Below are positions 12,251-24,644 of a DNA stretch of 64,000 nt, piece by piece. The DNA is taken from contig OZ026562.1 in the NCBI GenBank assembly GCA_964020155.1, forward strand, positions 4,704,580 to 4,768,579. Direction: 5' to 3'. Made by a program: the position numbers and the translations under genes. The DNA is from Chondrilla cf. caribensis (taxonomy: Eukaryota > Porifera > Demospongiae > Chondrillida > Chondrillidae). Within the stretch, counting starts at the first letter, position 1. The number at the start of each line of letters is the position of its first letter. The notes beneath the pieces are model-generated. The model searched no databases, was not told the DNA's origin, and saw only the letters and a program-made list of their open reading frames with translations.

Positions 12251-12427
12251 ATTACGAATATCGTTATCTGAATGATATTCATGGCTTAGACTGTAGCAGA
12301 GTCACGTATTTTTAGCTTATATCGACCTCATAGAAAATATTGATCTGGTCCGTTTACGTACAATAAATAAATAACCCTGAAAGCTCCTGCTATAGTTGGA
12401 CAGTAAGAAGTCAAAAGTTGATCGAGA

Positions 12428-12488
12428 ATGGCTAAGGAAATTCTGGCTATTTTCTGTATCCTTCTCGTGTTCTTCGTTAGCATGCAAG
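12428..12488 (+). pseudogene. Orphan signal-peptide exon (relic or alternative first exon of gene B)
   Basis: The 61-bp exon reads M-A-K-E-I-L-A-I-F-C-I-L-L-V-F-F-V-S-M-Q and ends in phase 1 at CAAG/GTGAGT. It is almost identical to the first exons of genes C (21528-21588) and D (26943-27003), including the preceding GATCGAGA context. No FN3 exons of that type follow before gene B's own first exon at 14999. It could be the stump of a deleted paralogue, or an alternative first exon splicing to 15207, since the phase fits. Transcript data would decide. Confidence 0.5.
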
Positions 12489-13789
12489 GTGAGTACTCCT
12501 TCTCTTCTGAATAGACCCCATCATAGCTCAAATACAAATGTATGGACACACTCCTGGAACTAGTACGGTCCTTCTCATATCAAAAAAGGTGTGTTATGTC
12601 GTCGAACAAAAAATCTCCCCAGTGTCCATACGCCACACATAATAATGCATAATTTAACTATATTATGGACAATATGGAGTTTTTGTGACCGGCAATTGCA
12701 AGAAAACACATATTTTTGGTCACCACTGGATAGTTCTGTACCATCTCCAGGAGGGTGTACATGTAGCAATATTTGCACTGCAATACATCACAGACACCAG
12801 AGTGGTCGTGGCGACCAGCAATAAAATTTCTCATTTTAACTGCATGATCACCACGAAGCCTATAGCACACCTAGGAGGGAATGCATGCTTTGAAATTTGT
12901 GTTAATAAGTTTGATATGGTCACTGGGCAGTCTGTGATAACCTGCAACAAAATGTGGAAATCCCTGACCAGTCACCAAGAGGTCTATTGCACCTTGGAAT
13001 ATGCATACAGCATATATTTTTTTCCCATTTAATGTGATAATAATTGTGTAAATAAAACTCTATTTATGTATACTGTGACATTTAATTAATAGGAATGTGA
13101 AGTACTCATTATAATGAAACACAAACAATAACTTGAAAAACATCTTTTTTGTCACCACTAGGTCTGTACCACCTCCAGAAGGGTGCACATACATGAATAT
13201 TTGTGCTATGATGCATCACATGGACACCAGAGTGGCCGTGGTGAAGTCCAACAATAAAATTTGTCATTTTTACCACAGGCTACCCAGTGACCATATCAAA
13301 CTTATTAGCACAAATTCTAATACATGTACTCCCTCCTGGGTGCATGTGCTATAGGCCTCGTGGTGAATAGCTAAAAATGACAAAATTTTATCACTGGTCA
13401 CCACAGTCACTGTGGTGTCCATGTGTTGGATTAGAGCACAAATACTGACTCATGCACACTCTCCTGGAGGTGGTACAGATCTAGTGGTGACAGAATAGAT
13501 ACATTTCTCACCAATCACAAAAATGCGCTACTGTCCATATGATATATATATATATATAATATACATAAGTACATATTATACTTTTATATGTACATTCCAA
13601 TGGAGGTGCTATAGACCTCTTGGTGACTGGTCAGGGAATTTCACATTTTATTGCAGGTTACCACAGGTTGCCCAGTGATCATATCAATATTATAAACTTA
13701 TCAACACAAATTCTAATGCATGCACTCCCTCCTGGGTGTGCTATAGGCCTCATGGTGATCAGCTAAATGATACGACCCTCCCCTCACAA

Positions 13790-14110
13790 TGCAGCCCCTA
13801 TGGTGCGTAACTAGCTAAGTGTACACACAAATCGAATGTCAACCTTATAAATCTAATAAACGCATGAAACCTTAGAATTCAACAATATCGTATTAGAAAT
13901 GGTTGGTTTGAGTTCAGTTTCACTTAGTCTTTTATTGGTTTCTTTGTAACCATGACTACAGTGTAGTAGTAGTAGTAGTGAGAGACATACCATATTATGC
14001 TCACAAGTCCATCACACCTGTGAACACATTCCCCATTCATCTGCTACAGCTGGGTTGTCAGTAATTGGTTATTCTGATGTCTGAATTCATATGCACCACA
14101 CCCGTGTATG
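13790..14110. repeat. Duplicated intergenic segment, copy 1
   Basis: Begins near ACGACCCTCCCCTCACAATG and runs through CATCTGCTACAGCTGGGTTG. Most of it matches 19975-20330 with small indels. It lies upstream of gene B as copy 2 lies upstream of gene C, which supports duplication of a gene together with its flank. Confidence 0.8.
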
Positions 14111-14917
14111 GTGTGATTGGGTTAAGACCAGTTATATACTCTGGAGAGGTCATATGGTGACCAGCCTCTAAAGGTAATGTTATTTCACCGTCACCACAAG
14201 GCTCATAGCACCTCTATTAGGGTGTATGTGCACACGTTTGTTACTAAATACATCACTTGAATGCCAGGGAAGCTGTAGTGACACATGATAACTATTATCA
14301 TGTACAGATAATTATTGATATCATGATGTGATGGTGATGGTGATGGTGAGTGTGCAGATATAGTCATCTAGTCAGAACAACAAACAGTTCTGAATTAACA
14401 GCATTAGTGCATCTTACTCTGAAGCTATGTAGTATCATTGCTATAGCTCATGTCATCTCATTTGTTGTTAGCACTGCATATTGTGATGATGGACGTCATC
14501 ATGGCCGGCCAATAATTCTAGGTCCCGAACGACGTTACGGCATACCCTACTTACGCCGAAAGGAAAGTGAAAAATCGTTGCACAAAATTTTTAGATAACT
14601 TCACGTTTTAAGAGTTCTGGTAATCGCATAGCGAGAAAAGTGCCACCGTGAAGGAAAGAAATGTGAGTTGCCTTTTCTTAAGCGTTGCGCAAACTCCAGC
14701 TTGTCTGTACAAACGTTCGTTACTTTATTCTGTAGCACGCCAATGCCCGCTCACACCAGCATCGACCAATATCGAATTTCGTTCACGAGCACTTTGAAAC
14801 TCTCGGCGAATAAAAGCACAAATGGGACAAAATCTAGACTTTGTAACCCGGAAAATAATCAAAGAGTGGGCGCCAACTCTGGGCACCCCTATGCGACGGA
14901 AACAGATAACCTCGCGG

Positions 14918-14923
14918 TATAAA
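14918..14923 (+). promoter_or_regulatory. TATA box candidate of gene B
   Basis: TATAAA in the context GGTATAAACC, about 76 bp upstream of the gene B start codon. The position fits a short 5' UTR. Confidence 0.45.
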
Positions 14924-14998
14924 CCGCTCGGTAATTAACGGATAAGCATATTAATAAGAGCTGCTCGCGTGGATTCGTTTCGTAGAAATAATATCGAT

Positions 14999-17900
14999 AT
15001 GAAGAGTTTGTTACCTCTGCTTCTTGGGATCTTTGTGACTACTCTCGTTTGCGTGGAAGGAACTGGTAAGTTTTTGTTTCTGTGAGAATATTGTTCCTTA
15101 CAATAATGACGCTTGCTACCAATTACCTGGAAAATTTGACCATGTATACTCACTAGCTAATCTTATAGCTAGCTATAGCTGACAGTCTACCTTGTTCTTT
15201 ACACAGTCGATCCTCCAGGTGGTGTACTGGTTATACTTGCTAGTAACCGGGTTGTGGTGTTCTCTATAACTCCCTCCTCGACGTCAGGAGTCACTTACCA
15301 AGTCCAATTCATCCCTAAGAGACCGTCTCTACCTACTCTGGAGCTGCAGCTTCCATATGCTGGACCTACAAGCTACTCTGGGCTCACTCCTGGTACCAAC
15401 TACACCTTATCTGTAGTTGCGATTCTGGGAGACAAGACAAGTAGTGCAGTGTACAAGGAGTTTGTAACTCGGGGAGCAGGTATGCAGTCTAGTACAGTCA
15501 TCTTAGTCCTGATCATGATCATGAGTAGCTGGAATCATGGAGACCTTTCACCTGTAGGACCAGTCAGGATGGCCTCTGTTGTGAGGTGATCCTAATACTG
15601 CCAATGTATACTGTACATGGGGATCAAATACAAACATCCTATGTCCTTTGATTGTATTATTATTGCAATGAAATCATATAACTTTTGATATTACTATTAT
15701 AATTTGACTTGATCTACCCCAGTTCCCAGTGGACCTCCTCGGAACATGAGAGCAGTGAACATCACCTCCTCATCCATCACCATCACTTGGGATGAACCAG
15801 CTCAAGAACACATCAACCACCAGGATGGGATAAAGAACTATTTAGTGAAGTTGAACGGCACAATTCAAAATACCACAGGAAGGAGCTACACCTTCTCCAA
15901 CCTCCATCCTGGGATCAAATACACGTTCACTGTGCTTGCAGTCAATGCTCTTGGACCGAGTGATGAAAGGAATTCTGCAATAACAACAGCATCTACATCC
16001 TCTGAAAGTCAGTATAATGTTATAATAATAATCATAACCATGATGTAATATAATATGTGTACGTTGTTACCAATAGCTATAGTTGTGGTATGGACCCATA
16101 TACATGTGTACTACTGCCCACAGCAGACTGCATGTGGTATTGTGTATACAGTAACGTGTTGCCTGTACTGTATGTGATGTATGATTAACTGTGTCTGTGA
16201 CTGATGACATTGGGTAGTTGGTACTGGCGATAATGCATGTTGTCTCTCATCTCTTCAGTTCCCTCTGGTGCAGTTAGAGGACTAAACATCTCCGCCATCT
16301 CATCAAGGAGTGTCACTTTAACATGGAATCCACCCGAAGCCAGTGACATCAACTCTCCTAATGGTCTAACTGGATATTATGTTGAGTTGAGAAGGTTTGA
16401 GAGGAACAGATGTGAAGGTCGTCTACAAAACACTACCACCAATGCTAGTACACCTCGAGTGACATTCAATAACCTTCAACCAGTGACAGCATATTGTGTG
16501 GTTGTGTTTCCAGAGAACGAGGTAGGAAGAGCTAGAGAACTCCATGTTACCTCAGGAAGGCATACCTTCACTACATCAGGAGAAGGTGAGTATGGAAATG
16601 TGCTGTGTGATGTTGGTTACTATGGCAACACACATTCTCCCTCCCCCAGCCCCATCCGACTCCCCGACACTGACCATAGTTCAACCACAGTTCACTCAGT
16701 TGACTCTAGCCTGGAGTGAACCCTCCCAACCCAATGGAGCCCTCACACAATACATCATCCAGTACAGAATGAATGGAGGTAACTGGAATGAGATCAGTAC
16801 TACAGCTTTGAGTAGATACAAGGTCTTGAGCAGTGTATTTGAGAGTGGTAGGAGGTACCAGTTGAGGATGGCAGCAGTCAATGCTCACGGAAGGGGTCCA
16901 TTCTCCACTGCAGTGGGGTTCACCATGCAACCTCCTGGTGAGTGGTAGGCAAGGAGTAGTATGGAGTTGTTTTAGAAGGTGATGGGTGTGTCATGTGGGT
17001 GTGTCCTCTCCACAGTTTACGACATCAAGTCCTGTAGACTGAACACATCATCTGCAAAGCTGATCTGGGAGCTCCGCCCCCAACCCTCACTAGGTGCTCA
17101 GTTGGTTCAATTGAGGTTCTCATTCTCCAGCAGTGGACAACCTATTGAACGATACTCAGTGAACAAGTCTGCTAGTGGACATGTGGTTACAGGTTTGGCG
17201 AACAAGGCTTTCCAGTTGTCTGTTGGACTAGTGTGGAGTGAACGTGAACGTCTTTACTTTCAATCCGATGACAAGGATGTTGGACCTCTTCAAACAGGTG
17301 TGTGTGTAGTGATGTCAAAGGCATATTAGTATCAGTACTGTAGTTACATGGAGTTGGTTTGGTTGCCTAATTCCCAGATCCAAACTGTTTTCCAAGTCAA
17401 CCAAGAAATTTGGAAGCGAAATCAGTTAATCCCAATGGCTTCACTCTGACATGGTCGGAACCCTCCACTCCCAATGGTCAGATATCCAAGTACATCATCA
17501 CTGTGAAGTCAAGGGATAGTAGACTCCCATATGAAGAGACATTTGAGAGTGTGTCCAATAGACTAACAGTGGAGGGTTTAGAGGAGGCAGTCCAATACAG
17601 AGTGAGAGTGAGAGCTGTGAATGAATTTGAAGAAGGACCAACTGTGGGATTGTCAGTGACCACAAGGGATTCAGGTTAGTTGGTGATGATGTGACAGTGT
17701 GGTTACCATAGTGACGGCCTTCGATTGTAACAGTTCCCAGTGGACCAGCCCTTAACATTGAAGTAGAGAGGATCAGTACTACAGCTGTTAGTGTGACGTG
17801 GGAAGCCCCTGACTATGAACACATTAATGCAGTGGGCGGGATCACAGGATATAGGGTTGTCATTGGAAACAGATGTAATCAAGATTTGACATCATCAGAA

Positions 17901-19236
17901 ACTACAAAGTTGAGAGTGGTGTTTGACAATCTTGAACCAGGGTCTAGTTATTGTGTGAGGGTTTTCCCCCTCAACAATGTCGGTGTCACTCCTAACGATA
18001 TTGTAAGAAAATCATCTGTAAGAGTGGATCTCCCCAATGTATTGCGTAAGTCTGTCATGGCATTGCACCACCACCATGTGTGTTATACTGCATGTATGTA
18101 TTCCACAGCTCCACCAGTTCCTGTTGGACAGACTGTTGAGTGTACACATGCTGTTATTGTCTGGAAGGAGGTGGAGTCCAACGATGAGGAGAACCCTATC
18201 ACTAACTACATTGTTGACATCACTGGTATCAATAAAGCTGTCCCTCTCCCTCCCGGTAGTGTGTACTATAACATGACTGGACTGTCCCCAGGAAGTACAT
18301 ATACTGTGAAAGTAGCTGCTAAGAATGGACTGGGAGTTGGTAGGAATGCCACCTTCACAGTTGTCACCAAACGTGAGTTGACAAGGGAGAACTCTTTCAT
18401 GTAAAATGACCACAAGAATGTGATATATTGTGTCTCATCTCAATTCAGCTGCTGATAAGTGTGTGGTAAATAAGTCAGCCACAATTATGGGTAAGTTGAT
18501 TTCTATTTCACATTCAGCGTATTGTGTGTAATGCTTCCTCAGAAACATCACTTGCTATGAAGCCATCTCTACCTCTAGCTCTCTATCTGTGCATGGTTGT
18601 GTGTATGTGTATGTATGCTGTGTGTGTGTGTGTACATGTGTGGGCCCATATGCATGGAGGCCAGATGTATCGGTGCCTACATGCATGAGAGTGAAGTGAG
18701 TGCAGAGTCCACTCCAGTTCATGCAGTACATGTGAGGACCACATTGAGACCTCTCATCACATCACTACCAGCAAGGACAGACTCTTTAGAGCAGATCATT
18801 CACAGTCTGTACATGTACAATATTTGTTATATGTATGTAAATGTACAGTATGTGTACATATGTGCATACATACATGTGTAAGGTGGAGATGTACAGTGTA
18901 TGTACAAACACACATGCAACAGCTAACAGTGTACATCTATGTGTATGGTGCAGTAGTGACATTGAACTCAATCCATCTCATTTAGAATGCAGACTTGTCC
19001 CCACCAGGCCAAGCTCAGTAGTGCTGTTCAGAGATGGGATAACCTATAACTGCTTTGCTAAGAAGAAAGTCCAGAAATGCACCTCAGTTCAAGGACCTAC
19101 TGCTCTCATGTGTGCTTCTGAGAGTACAAAGGTGACCATTCCCTTCCGATGTGATCCACTGAGAGGAACCATGGGAGGAAGGACATTCAGAATGAAGATT
19201 AAGGAACAAAACGATATTTCTTGCTCTCTGATATAA
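14999..19236 (+). CDS. Gene B: secreted FN3-repeat protein with six-Cys tail
   Basis: Eleven exons: 14999-15065, 15207-15479, 15723-16007, 16259-16585, 16650-16937, 17016-17297, 17378-17674, 17734-18045, 18109-18372, 18449-18490, 18986-19236. All introns are phase 1 and the total is 895 residues plus stop. Exon 1 is a signal peptide (M-K-S-L-L-P-L-L-L-G). Exon 2 is a divergent FN3-like module. Exons 3-9 each encode roughly one FN3 or FN3-like module, several with the W-x-P and L-x-P-G-x-x-Y hallmarks. Exon 10 is a 14-residue linker with one Cys, and exon 11 is the six-Cys tail. No membrane segment follows the signal peptide, so it should be extracellular. Exons 4-9 and their introns are nearly identical to genes C and D. 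Binding partner unknown. Confidence 0.85.
18986..19236 (+). other. Six-Cys C-terminal domain exon of gene B
   Basis: About 82 residues: E-C-R-L-V, then Y-N-C, K-C, M-C, F-R-C and D-I-S-C near the stop. Acceptor CATTTAG/AA keeps phase 1. The same acceptor context and motif recur in gene F (58921) and, more diverged, gene E (54700). The last intron upstream (18697-18785) shares a conserved block with the last introns of E and F. Confidence 0.8.
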
Positions 19237-19544
19237 CATGTTATTCTCACTCCTCCATGGATGCAGTACAGTAGATAAGAACAGATTCAATAATCAATGC
19301 AACATAACTAATCATTATTGTGGTTGAATATACATTGGAATCAATGTAACCATGGTGACAGATCTTACACAAATCTTATATATATCCCTACTCTTTGTCC
19401 CCTGCAATGGACTATGGATCTTTAATACAATAATACCAGCAGCATAGCAATATAAATAGTCTATGCATGTAACATCCATGCATACACAACTGTGTGTAAT
19501 GTACATATTACATATCCTTTGTTTATTCTGCTCAAAATGATTGC

Positions 19545-19550
19545 AATAAA
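19545..19550 (+). terminator. Likely polyadenylation signal of gene B
   Basis: AATAAA about 310 bp downstream of the gene B stop, in AT-rich DNA. Confidence 0.45.
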
Positions 19551-19974
19551 TAGACATATCTTATGTTTATAACGTGTCCATCCTTAAAGAAGTGTACATA
19601 ATTAAATTGCATTTTATTGGATATTATTAATTTCATATGAGGTTGAAACCTGAAATTCAATATTTATTATGCAATGTCATACCGTCTGTAGAAAATTATA
19701 CTTGGTGGAGTACATGTATGTATGTATCCCATTCAGCCCTCTACCTCTAGGCTACAATGGTACGTTGGGAAATCAACCTGAACATGTGGTTGTGTGTGAT
19801 ATGATGTTGACCATGCACCACACTATTCAGAGATGTACATGGTTTGAAGTCTTATTAGTTTCAGTTTGCATTCACCAAAGATACATGTCTACCATTCCAA
19901 GGTTCAAATTTGTAATCTGAACTGGAAATTTGGAAGCAGACCATGTTATATTCCTGAAAGCCTCACTTTGACAC

Positions 19975-20330
19975 GACCCTCCTCTCCCAATGCAGCCCCT
20001 ATGGTGTGTAACGAGCTAAGTGTACACACAAATTGAAAGTCAACCTTAATCTAATAAATGCATGAAACCTTAGAATTCAACAATAATAGTATTAGAAATG
20101 GTTGGTTTGAGTTCAGTTTCACTTAGTCTTTTATAGGATTCCTTGTAACCATGACTACAGTGTAGTAGTAGTACTGAGAAATATGCTTTAATATGCTCAC
20201 AAGTCCATCACATGCACCTGTGAACACATTCCCCATTCATCTGCTACAGCTGGGTTGTCAGTAATGGTTATTCTGTACATATTCTCCTGTTCTCCATCCA
20301 AAATCTGAGTTCATGAGCACCACATCCGTG
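19975..20330. repeat. Duplicated intergenic segment, copy 2
   Basis: Second copy of the 13790-14110 block. Some substitutions and a short insertion near CCTGTTCTCCATCC separate the two. Confidence 0.8.
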
Positions 20331-21527
20331 TATGGTCCAAATTAAATGGGTGGGGACCAGTCATCCTAATACAATACCTCTGCCCACCAATAATAACCTA
20401 ATCTGGGATTGCCCACGATGTTTATCCACCTTTTACGATATGTTCAAATATCACCAGTCATCAATCAACCTAGCAATATATAATGGCAGAACGTGGCAGT
20501 ACAAATGTCTGGCTATGCAAGACTAATAATAGACCAAGAGAATGGTTTATGACCCTAATATAGATAGATAGATAGATAATTATTATCATTATAGTGCAAC
20601 ATGTCAAAATTACAGACACTAGGACATATCGTCCAGTGAAGCACTTATAGACAGACAAAAATATACATAGGCAAATAATCAGGAACAAAATCTGTCAGTC
20701 CACGTGGTACAGATCTCCTTCATAATTGCTGGACTTTGACTAAAATAATTATAATTAATATAATATTATACTTTTACAACTATTTATGTAATTACATACT
20801 AATATATACTAATATATACTATTATAGTCTGTTACTATGGTAATGGTAGTCGAGAAAGGGTAAAGACTGTGTATCAATCCCTGGAGACAGACTACTTCTG
20901 TGTACCACTCACCACTGATCCGATGCAGTTATTTCAACATGCCCAATAACACCACATGCAGTGTAGCCAGTGTCATGCAATAATTATTATTGCATTCTAA
21001 TGTATTACGTACGCATAGGTATTCATTTTTGTAGGTATACCTGAATGGCTTCCCTCCTACATGGATGTGTGTACAGTATTGTTATAGTGTACTGTGGAGT
21101 TTTTCCTACAGTTGTGAATAGCCCATCAACAACAACTGATTGTGTAGTGAAGGAACTACAATGGATACAGTGTGTGTAGCTGCATGTATTGAGATGTAGT
21201 GAATAATCATGTAATCACGTGTGTACCTTGCACTCGAGCAGTGTTTGTACCTGACTCCATACATAGAACACGGTCGAGTACATTGTTTTGGATGCTGTAC
21301 TTTGATAATTAATGATATTATATGAATATCATTATCTAAATGATATTCATGGGATAGACTGTAGCGGAGTTTCGACGCACAAACAAGTAGTATTAGGTAT
21401 ATTATCTAAAAAGGGATCAATCGGGTCCGATTACGTACAAGACGCTAAACAGTCCTTCGTCCAGAGAAATTCTGTCGGAACAGATCCTGCTATAGTTGGA
21501 CAGTGAGACGTCAACTGTTGATCGAGA

Positions 21528-24500
21528 ATGGCTAAAGACACTTTGGTTATTTTCTGTATCCTTCTCGTGTTCTTCGTTAGCGTGCAAGGTGAGTACTCCT
21601 TCTCTTCTGAACAGCTCCCATGCATATATCGATTAGCTTTCGTATTCGAATGTGCATTCATATAACCAATCGTTAAAACTCCAACTCTTACCAACGTTGT
21701 CTCTCTCCCCCTCCACAGCTGCCCTGCCTGTCCCCACTACTATTACATTCACTTCTGTACAATCAAGACAAGTTACTTTGTTCGTCCAATTCTCTGATGC
21801 TAGCGCTAATGGTAAACGTCTTAGTGTGACCTTCACATCACCTGGTGGACATACGGTAACAGGGGATGCTACCATATCAGAGACCTTTGCTACTCTATCA
21901 CTCAGTGGACTCCTTCCAGGAACTACTTACACTGTGAGGGCTTTTGTTGTGGATGGTAGCAACCAAGGACAAGCTAAAGTGTCTACCGTCACTACAGCAG
22001 TAGATGGTGAGTTTGCCTCTATTTCTTGTCTCCCCATCATTCACTGTGTACTGGAGATAATGCATGTTGTCTCTTATCTCTTCAGTTCCCTCTGGTCCAG
22101 TTAGAGGACTAAACACCTCCTCCATCTCATCAAGGAGTGTCACTTTAACATGGAATCCACCCGAAGCCAGTGACATCAACTCTCCTAATGGTCTAACACA
22201 ATATTATGTTGAGTTGAGAAGGTTTGAGAGGAACAGATGTGAAGGTCGTCTACAAAGCACTACCACCAATGCTAGTACACATCAAGTGACATTCAATAAC
22301 CTTCAACCAGTGACAGCATATTGTGTGGTTGTGTTTCCAGAGAACGAGGGAGGAAGAGCTAGAGAACTCCATGTTACCTCAGGAAGGCATACCTTCACTA
22401 CATCAGGAGAAGGTGGGTACGACAATGTGATGTGTGATGTCTGTTGCTATGACAACACACATTCTCCCTCCCCCAGCCCCATCCGACTCCCCGACACTGA
22501 CCATAGTTCAACCACAGTTCACTCAGTTGACTCTAGCCTGGAGTGAACCCTCCCAACCCAATGGAGCCCTCACACAATACATCATCCAGTACAGAATGAA
22601 TGGAGGTAACTGGAATGAGATCAGTACTACAGCTTTGAGTAGATACAAGGTCTTTAGCAGCGTACTTGAGAGTGGTAGGAGGTACCAGTTGAGGATGGCA
22701 GCAGTCAATGCTCACGGAAGGGGTCCATTCTCCACTGCAGTGGGGTTCACCATGCAACCTCCAGGTGAGTGGTAGTCAAGGAGTAGTATGGAGTTGTTTG
22801 AGAAGGTGATGGGTGTGTCATGTGGGTGTGTCCTCTCCACAGTTTACGACATCAAGTTCTGTAGACTGAACACCTCATCTGCAAAGCTGATCTGGAAGCT
22901 CCGCTCCCAACCCTCACTAGGTGCTCAGTTGGTTCAATTGAGGTTCTCATTCTCCAGCAGTGGACAACCTATTGAACGATACTCTGTGAACACGTCTGCC
23001 AGTGGACATGTGGTTACAGGTTTGATGAACAAGGCTTTCCAGTTGTCTGTTGGACTAGTGTGGAGTGAACGTGAACGTCTTTACTTTCAATCCGATGACA
23101 AGGATGTTGGACCTCTTCAAACAGGTGTGTGTGTAGTGATGTCAAAGGCATATTAGTATCAGTACTGTAGTTACATGGAGTTGGTTTGGTTGCCTAATTC
23201 CCAGATCCAAACTGTTTTCCAAGTCAACCAAGCAATTTGGAAGCGAACTCAGTTAATCCCAAAGGCTTCACTCTGACATGGTCGGAACCCTCCACTCCCA
23301 ATGGTCAGATATCCAAGTACATCATCACTGTGAAGTCAAGGGATAGTAGACTCCCATATGAAGAGACATTTGAGAGTGTGTCCAATAGACTAACAGTGGA
23401 CGGTTTAGAGGAGGCAGTCCAATACAGAGTGAGAGTGAGAGCTGTGAATGAATTTGAAGAAGGACCAACTGTTGGATTGTCAGTGACCACAAGGGATTCA
23501 GGTTAGTTGGTGATGATGTGACAGTGTGGTTACCATAGTGACGGCCTTCGATTGTAACAGTTCCCAGTGGACCAGCCCTTAACATTGAAGTAGAGAGGAT
23601 CAGTACTACAGCTGTTAGTGTGACGTGGGAAGCCCCCGAGTATGATCACATTAATGCAGTGGGCGGGATCACAGGATATAGGGTTGTCATTGGAAACAGA
23701 TGTAACCAAACTTTGACATCATCAGAAACTACAAAGTTGAGAGTGGTGTTTGACAATCTTGAACCAGGGTCTAGTTATTGTGTGAGGGTTTTCCCCCTCA
23801 ACAATGTCGGTGTCACTCCTAACGATATTGTAAGAAAATCATCTGTAAGAGTGGATCTCCCCAATGTATTGCGTAAGTCTGTCATGGCATTGCACCACCA
23901 CCATGTGTGTTATACTGCATGTATGTATTCCACAGCTCCACCAGTTCCTGTTGGACAGACTGTTGAGTGTACACATGCTGTTATTGTCTGGAAGGAGGTG
24001 GAGTCCAACGATGAGGAGAACCCTATCACTAACTACATTGTTGACATCACTGGTATCAATAAAGCTGTCCCTCTCCCTCCCGGTAGTGTGTACTATAACA
24101 TGACTGGACTGTCCCCAGGAAGTACATATACTGTGAAAGTAGCTGCTAAGAATGGACTGGGAGTTGGTAGGAATGCCACCTTCACAATTACCACATGTGA
24201 GTCCAAAGGGAAACCTGATGTTGTTTCTACAATAGCTGATGGATGCATAGCTATGCAAATGTTTTAGTAGGCTGTCCTACGCAGCACACTGGATTCACAC
24301 TGAACATGATATCAATGTGTCCAACTTAACTCATGACTCAACATGCAGAGGTGTAGTGGGGTATCCTGTACTGTGTGACACATTGTATTCACACTAACGG
24401 ACATGAGAGTGACAGTCACTGTGTTTGTCAATGGCAGTCACTAATAATATTATGGTACATTGTTAGTTACTTTTGACGATATTTGTCTTTACTGGTTTTA

Positions 24501-24560
24501 GAATGTACTTTTTGCTCCGGTTGTGGCTACCATGGCAACATCTCCACTGTGTTGAAATGA
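21528..24560 (+). CDS. Gene C: secreted FN3-repeat protein, unusual 3' end
   Basis: Exons 21528-21588 (signal peptide M-A-K-D-T-L), 21719-22006, 22086-22412, 22477-22764, 22843-23124, 23205-23501, 23561-23872 and 23936-24196 are phase 1 throughout. They closely match the first eight exons of gene D. The six-Cys tail of gene B is not found downstream. A short terminal exon at 24502-24560 fits: its acceptor is GGTTTTAG, the phase is right, and it encodes E-C-T-F-C-S-G-C-G-Y and about ten more residues before TGA. That gives 724 residues. Without that splice the frame stops at 24267. The gene looks like an FN3-only soluble version of the gene D ectodomain. The 3' end is the weak part of the model. 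Confidence 0.7.
24502..24560 (+). other. Tentative last exon of gene C, Cys-rich 19-residue tail
   Basis: The exon follows a pyrimidine-rich acceptor and starts with E-C, as the six-Cys tail exons do, but it carries only three cysteines in nine residues before a stop. It may be a degenerate remnant of the six-Cys exon or a coincidence. Confidence 0.35.
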
Positions 24561-24610
24561 CATATACCCGCCACTACCATCAGCTCATAAACACTGTTGA
24601 TGTATCTGTG

Positions 24611-24644
<34 letters not shown>

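Larger units (their letters stand above)
9546..12427. other. Intergenic region between gene A and the orphan signal exon
   Basis: No supported coding gene. It holds a perfect 12-bp inverted repeat (10262-10273 / 10285-10296) and two AATAAA signals (10303-10308, 10315-10320). There is a CRE-like TGACGTCA at 9928-9935. A segment at about 10048-10125 recurs at 21233-21308 upstream of gene C. The block 11660-12240 resembles the block just upstream of gene B (14440-14940). The open frame at 11759-11995 falls inside that duplicated upstream block and has no conserved counterpart frame, so I do not call it a gene. Confidence 0.6.
12489..14998. other. Intergenic region with dispersed repeats
   Basis: No supported gene. 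The span 12530-13780 holds diverged copies, in both orientations, of the repeat family tandemly arrayed at 41840-43905 (shared words such as GGACACACTCCTGGA and CCTCGTGGTGA). The span 13790-14110 is duplicated at 19975-20330. The last 500 bp resemble 11660-12240 and contain gene B's likely promoter. Confidence 0.6.
19237..21527. other. Intergenic region between genes B and C
   Basis: No supported gene. AATAAA at 19545-19550 is the likely gene B polyadenylation signal. The span 19975-20330 duplicates 13790-14110. A short GATA tract lies at 20563-20578. The span 21233-21308 matches 10048-10125. The final 280 bp match the 5' flanks of the orphan exon and of gene D. Confidence 0.6.

Noticed and set aside
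24197..24267. Gene C ending by read-through into the intron
   Set aside because: The donor GTGAGT is strong and all other exons in the family are spliced there. I prefer the short exon at 24502 but keep low confidence.
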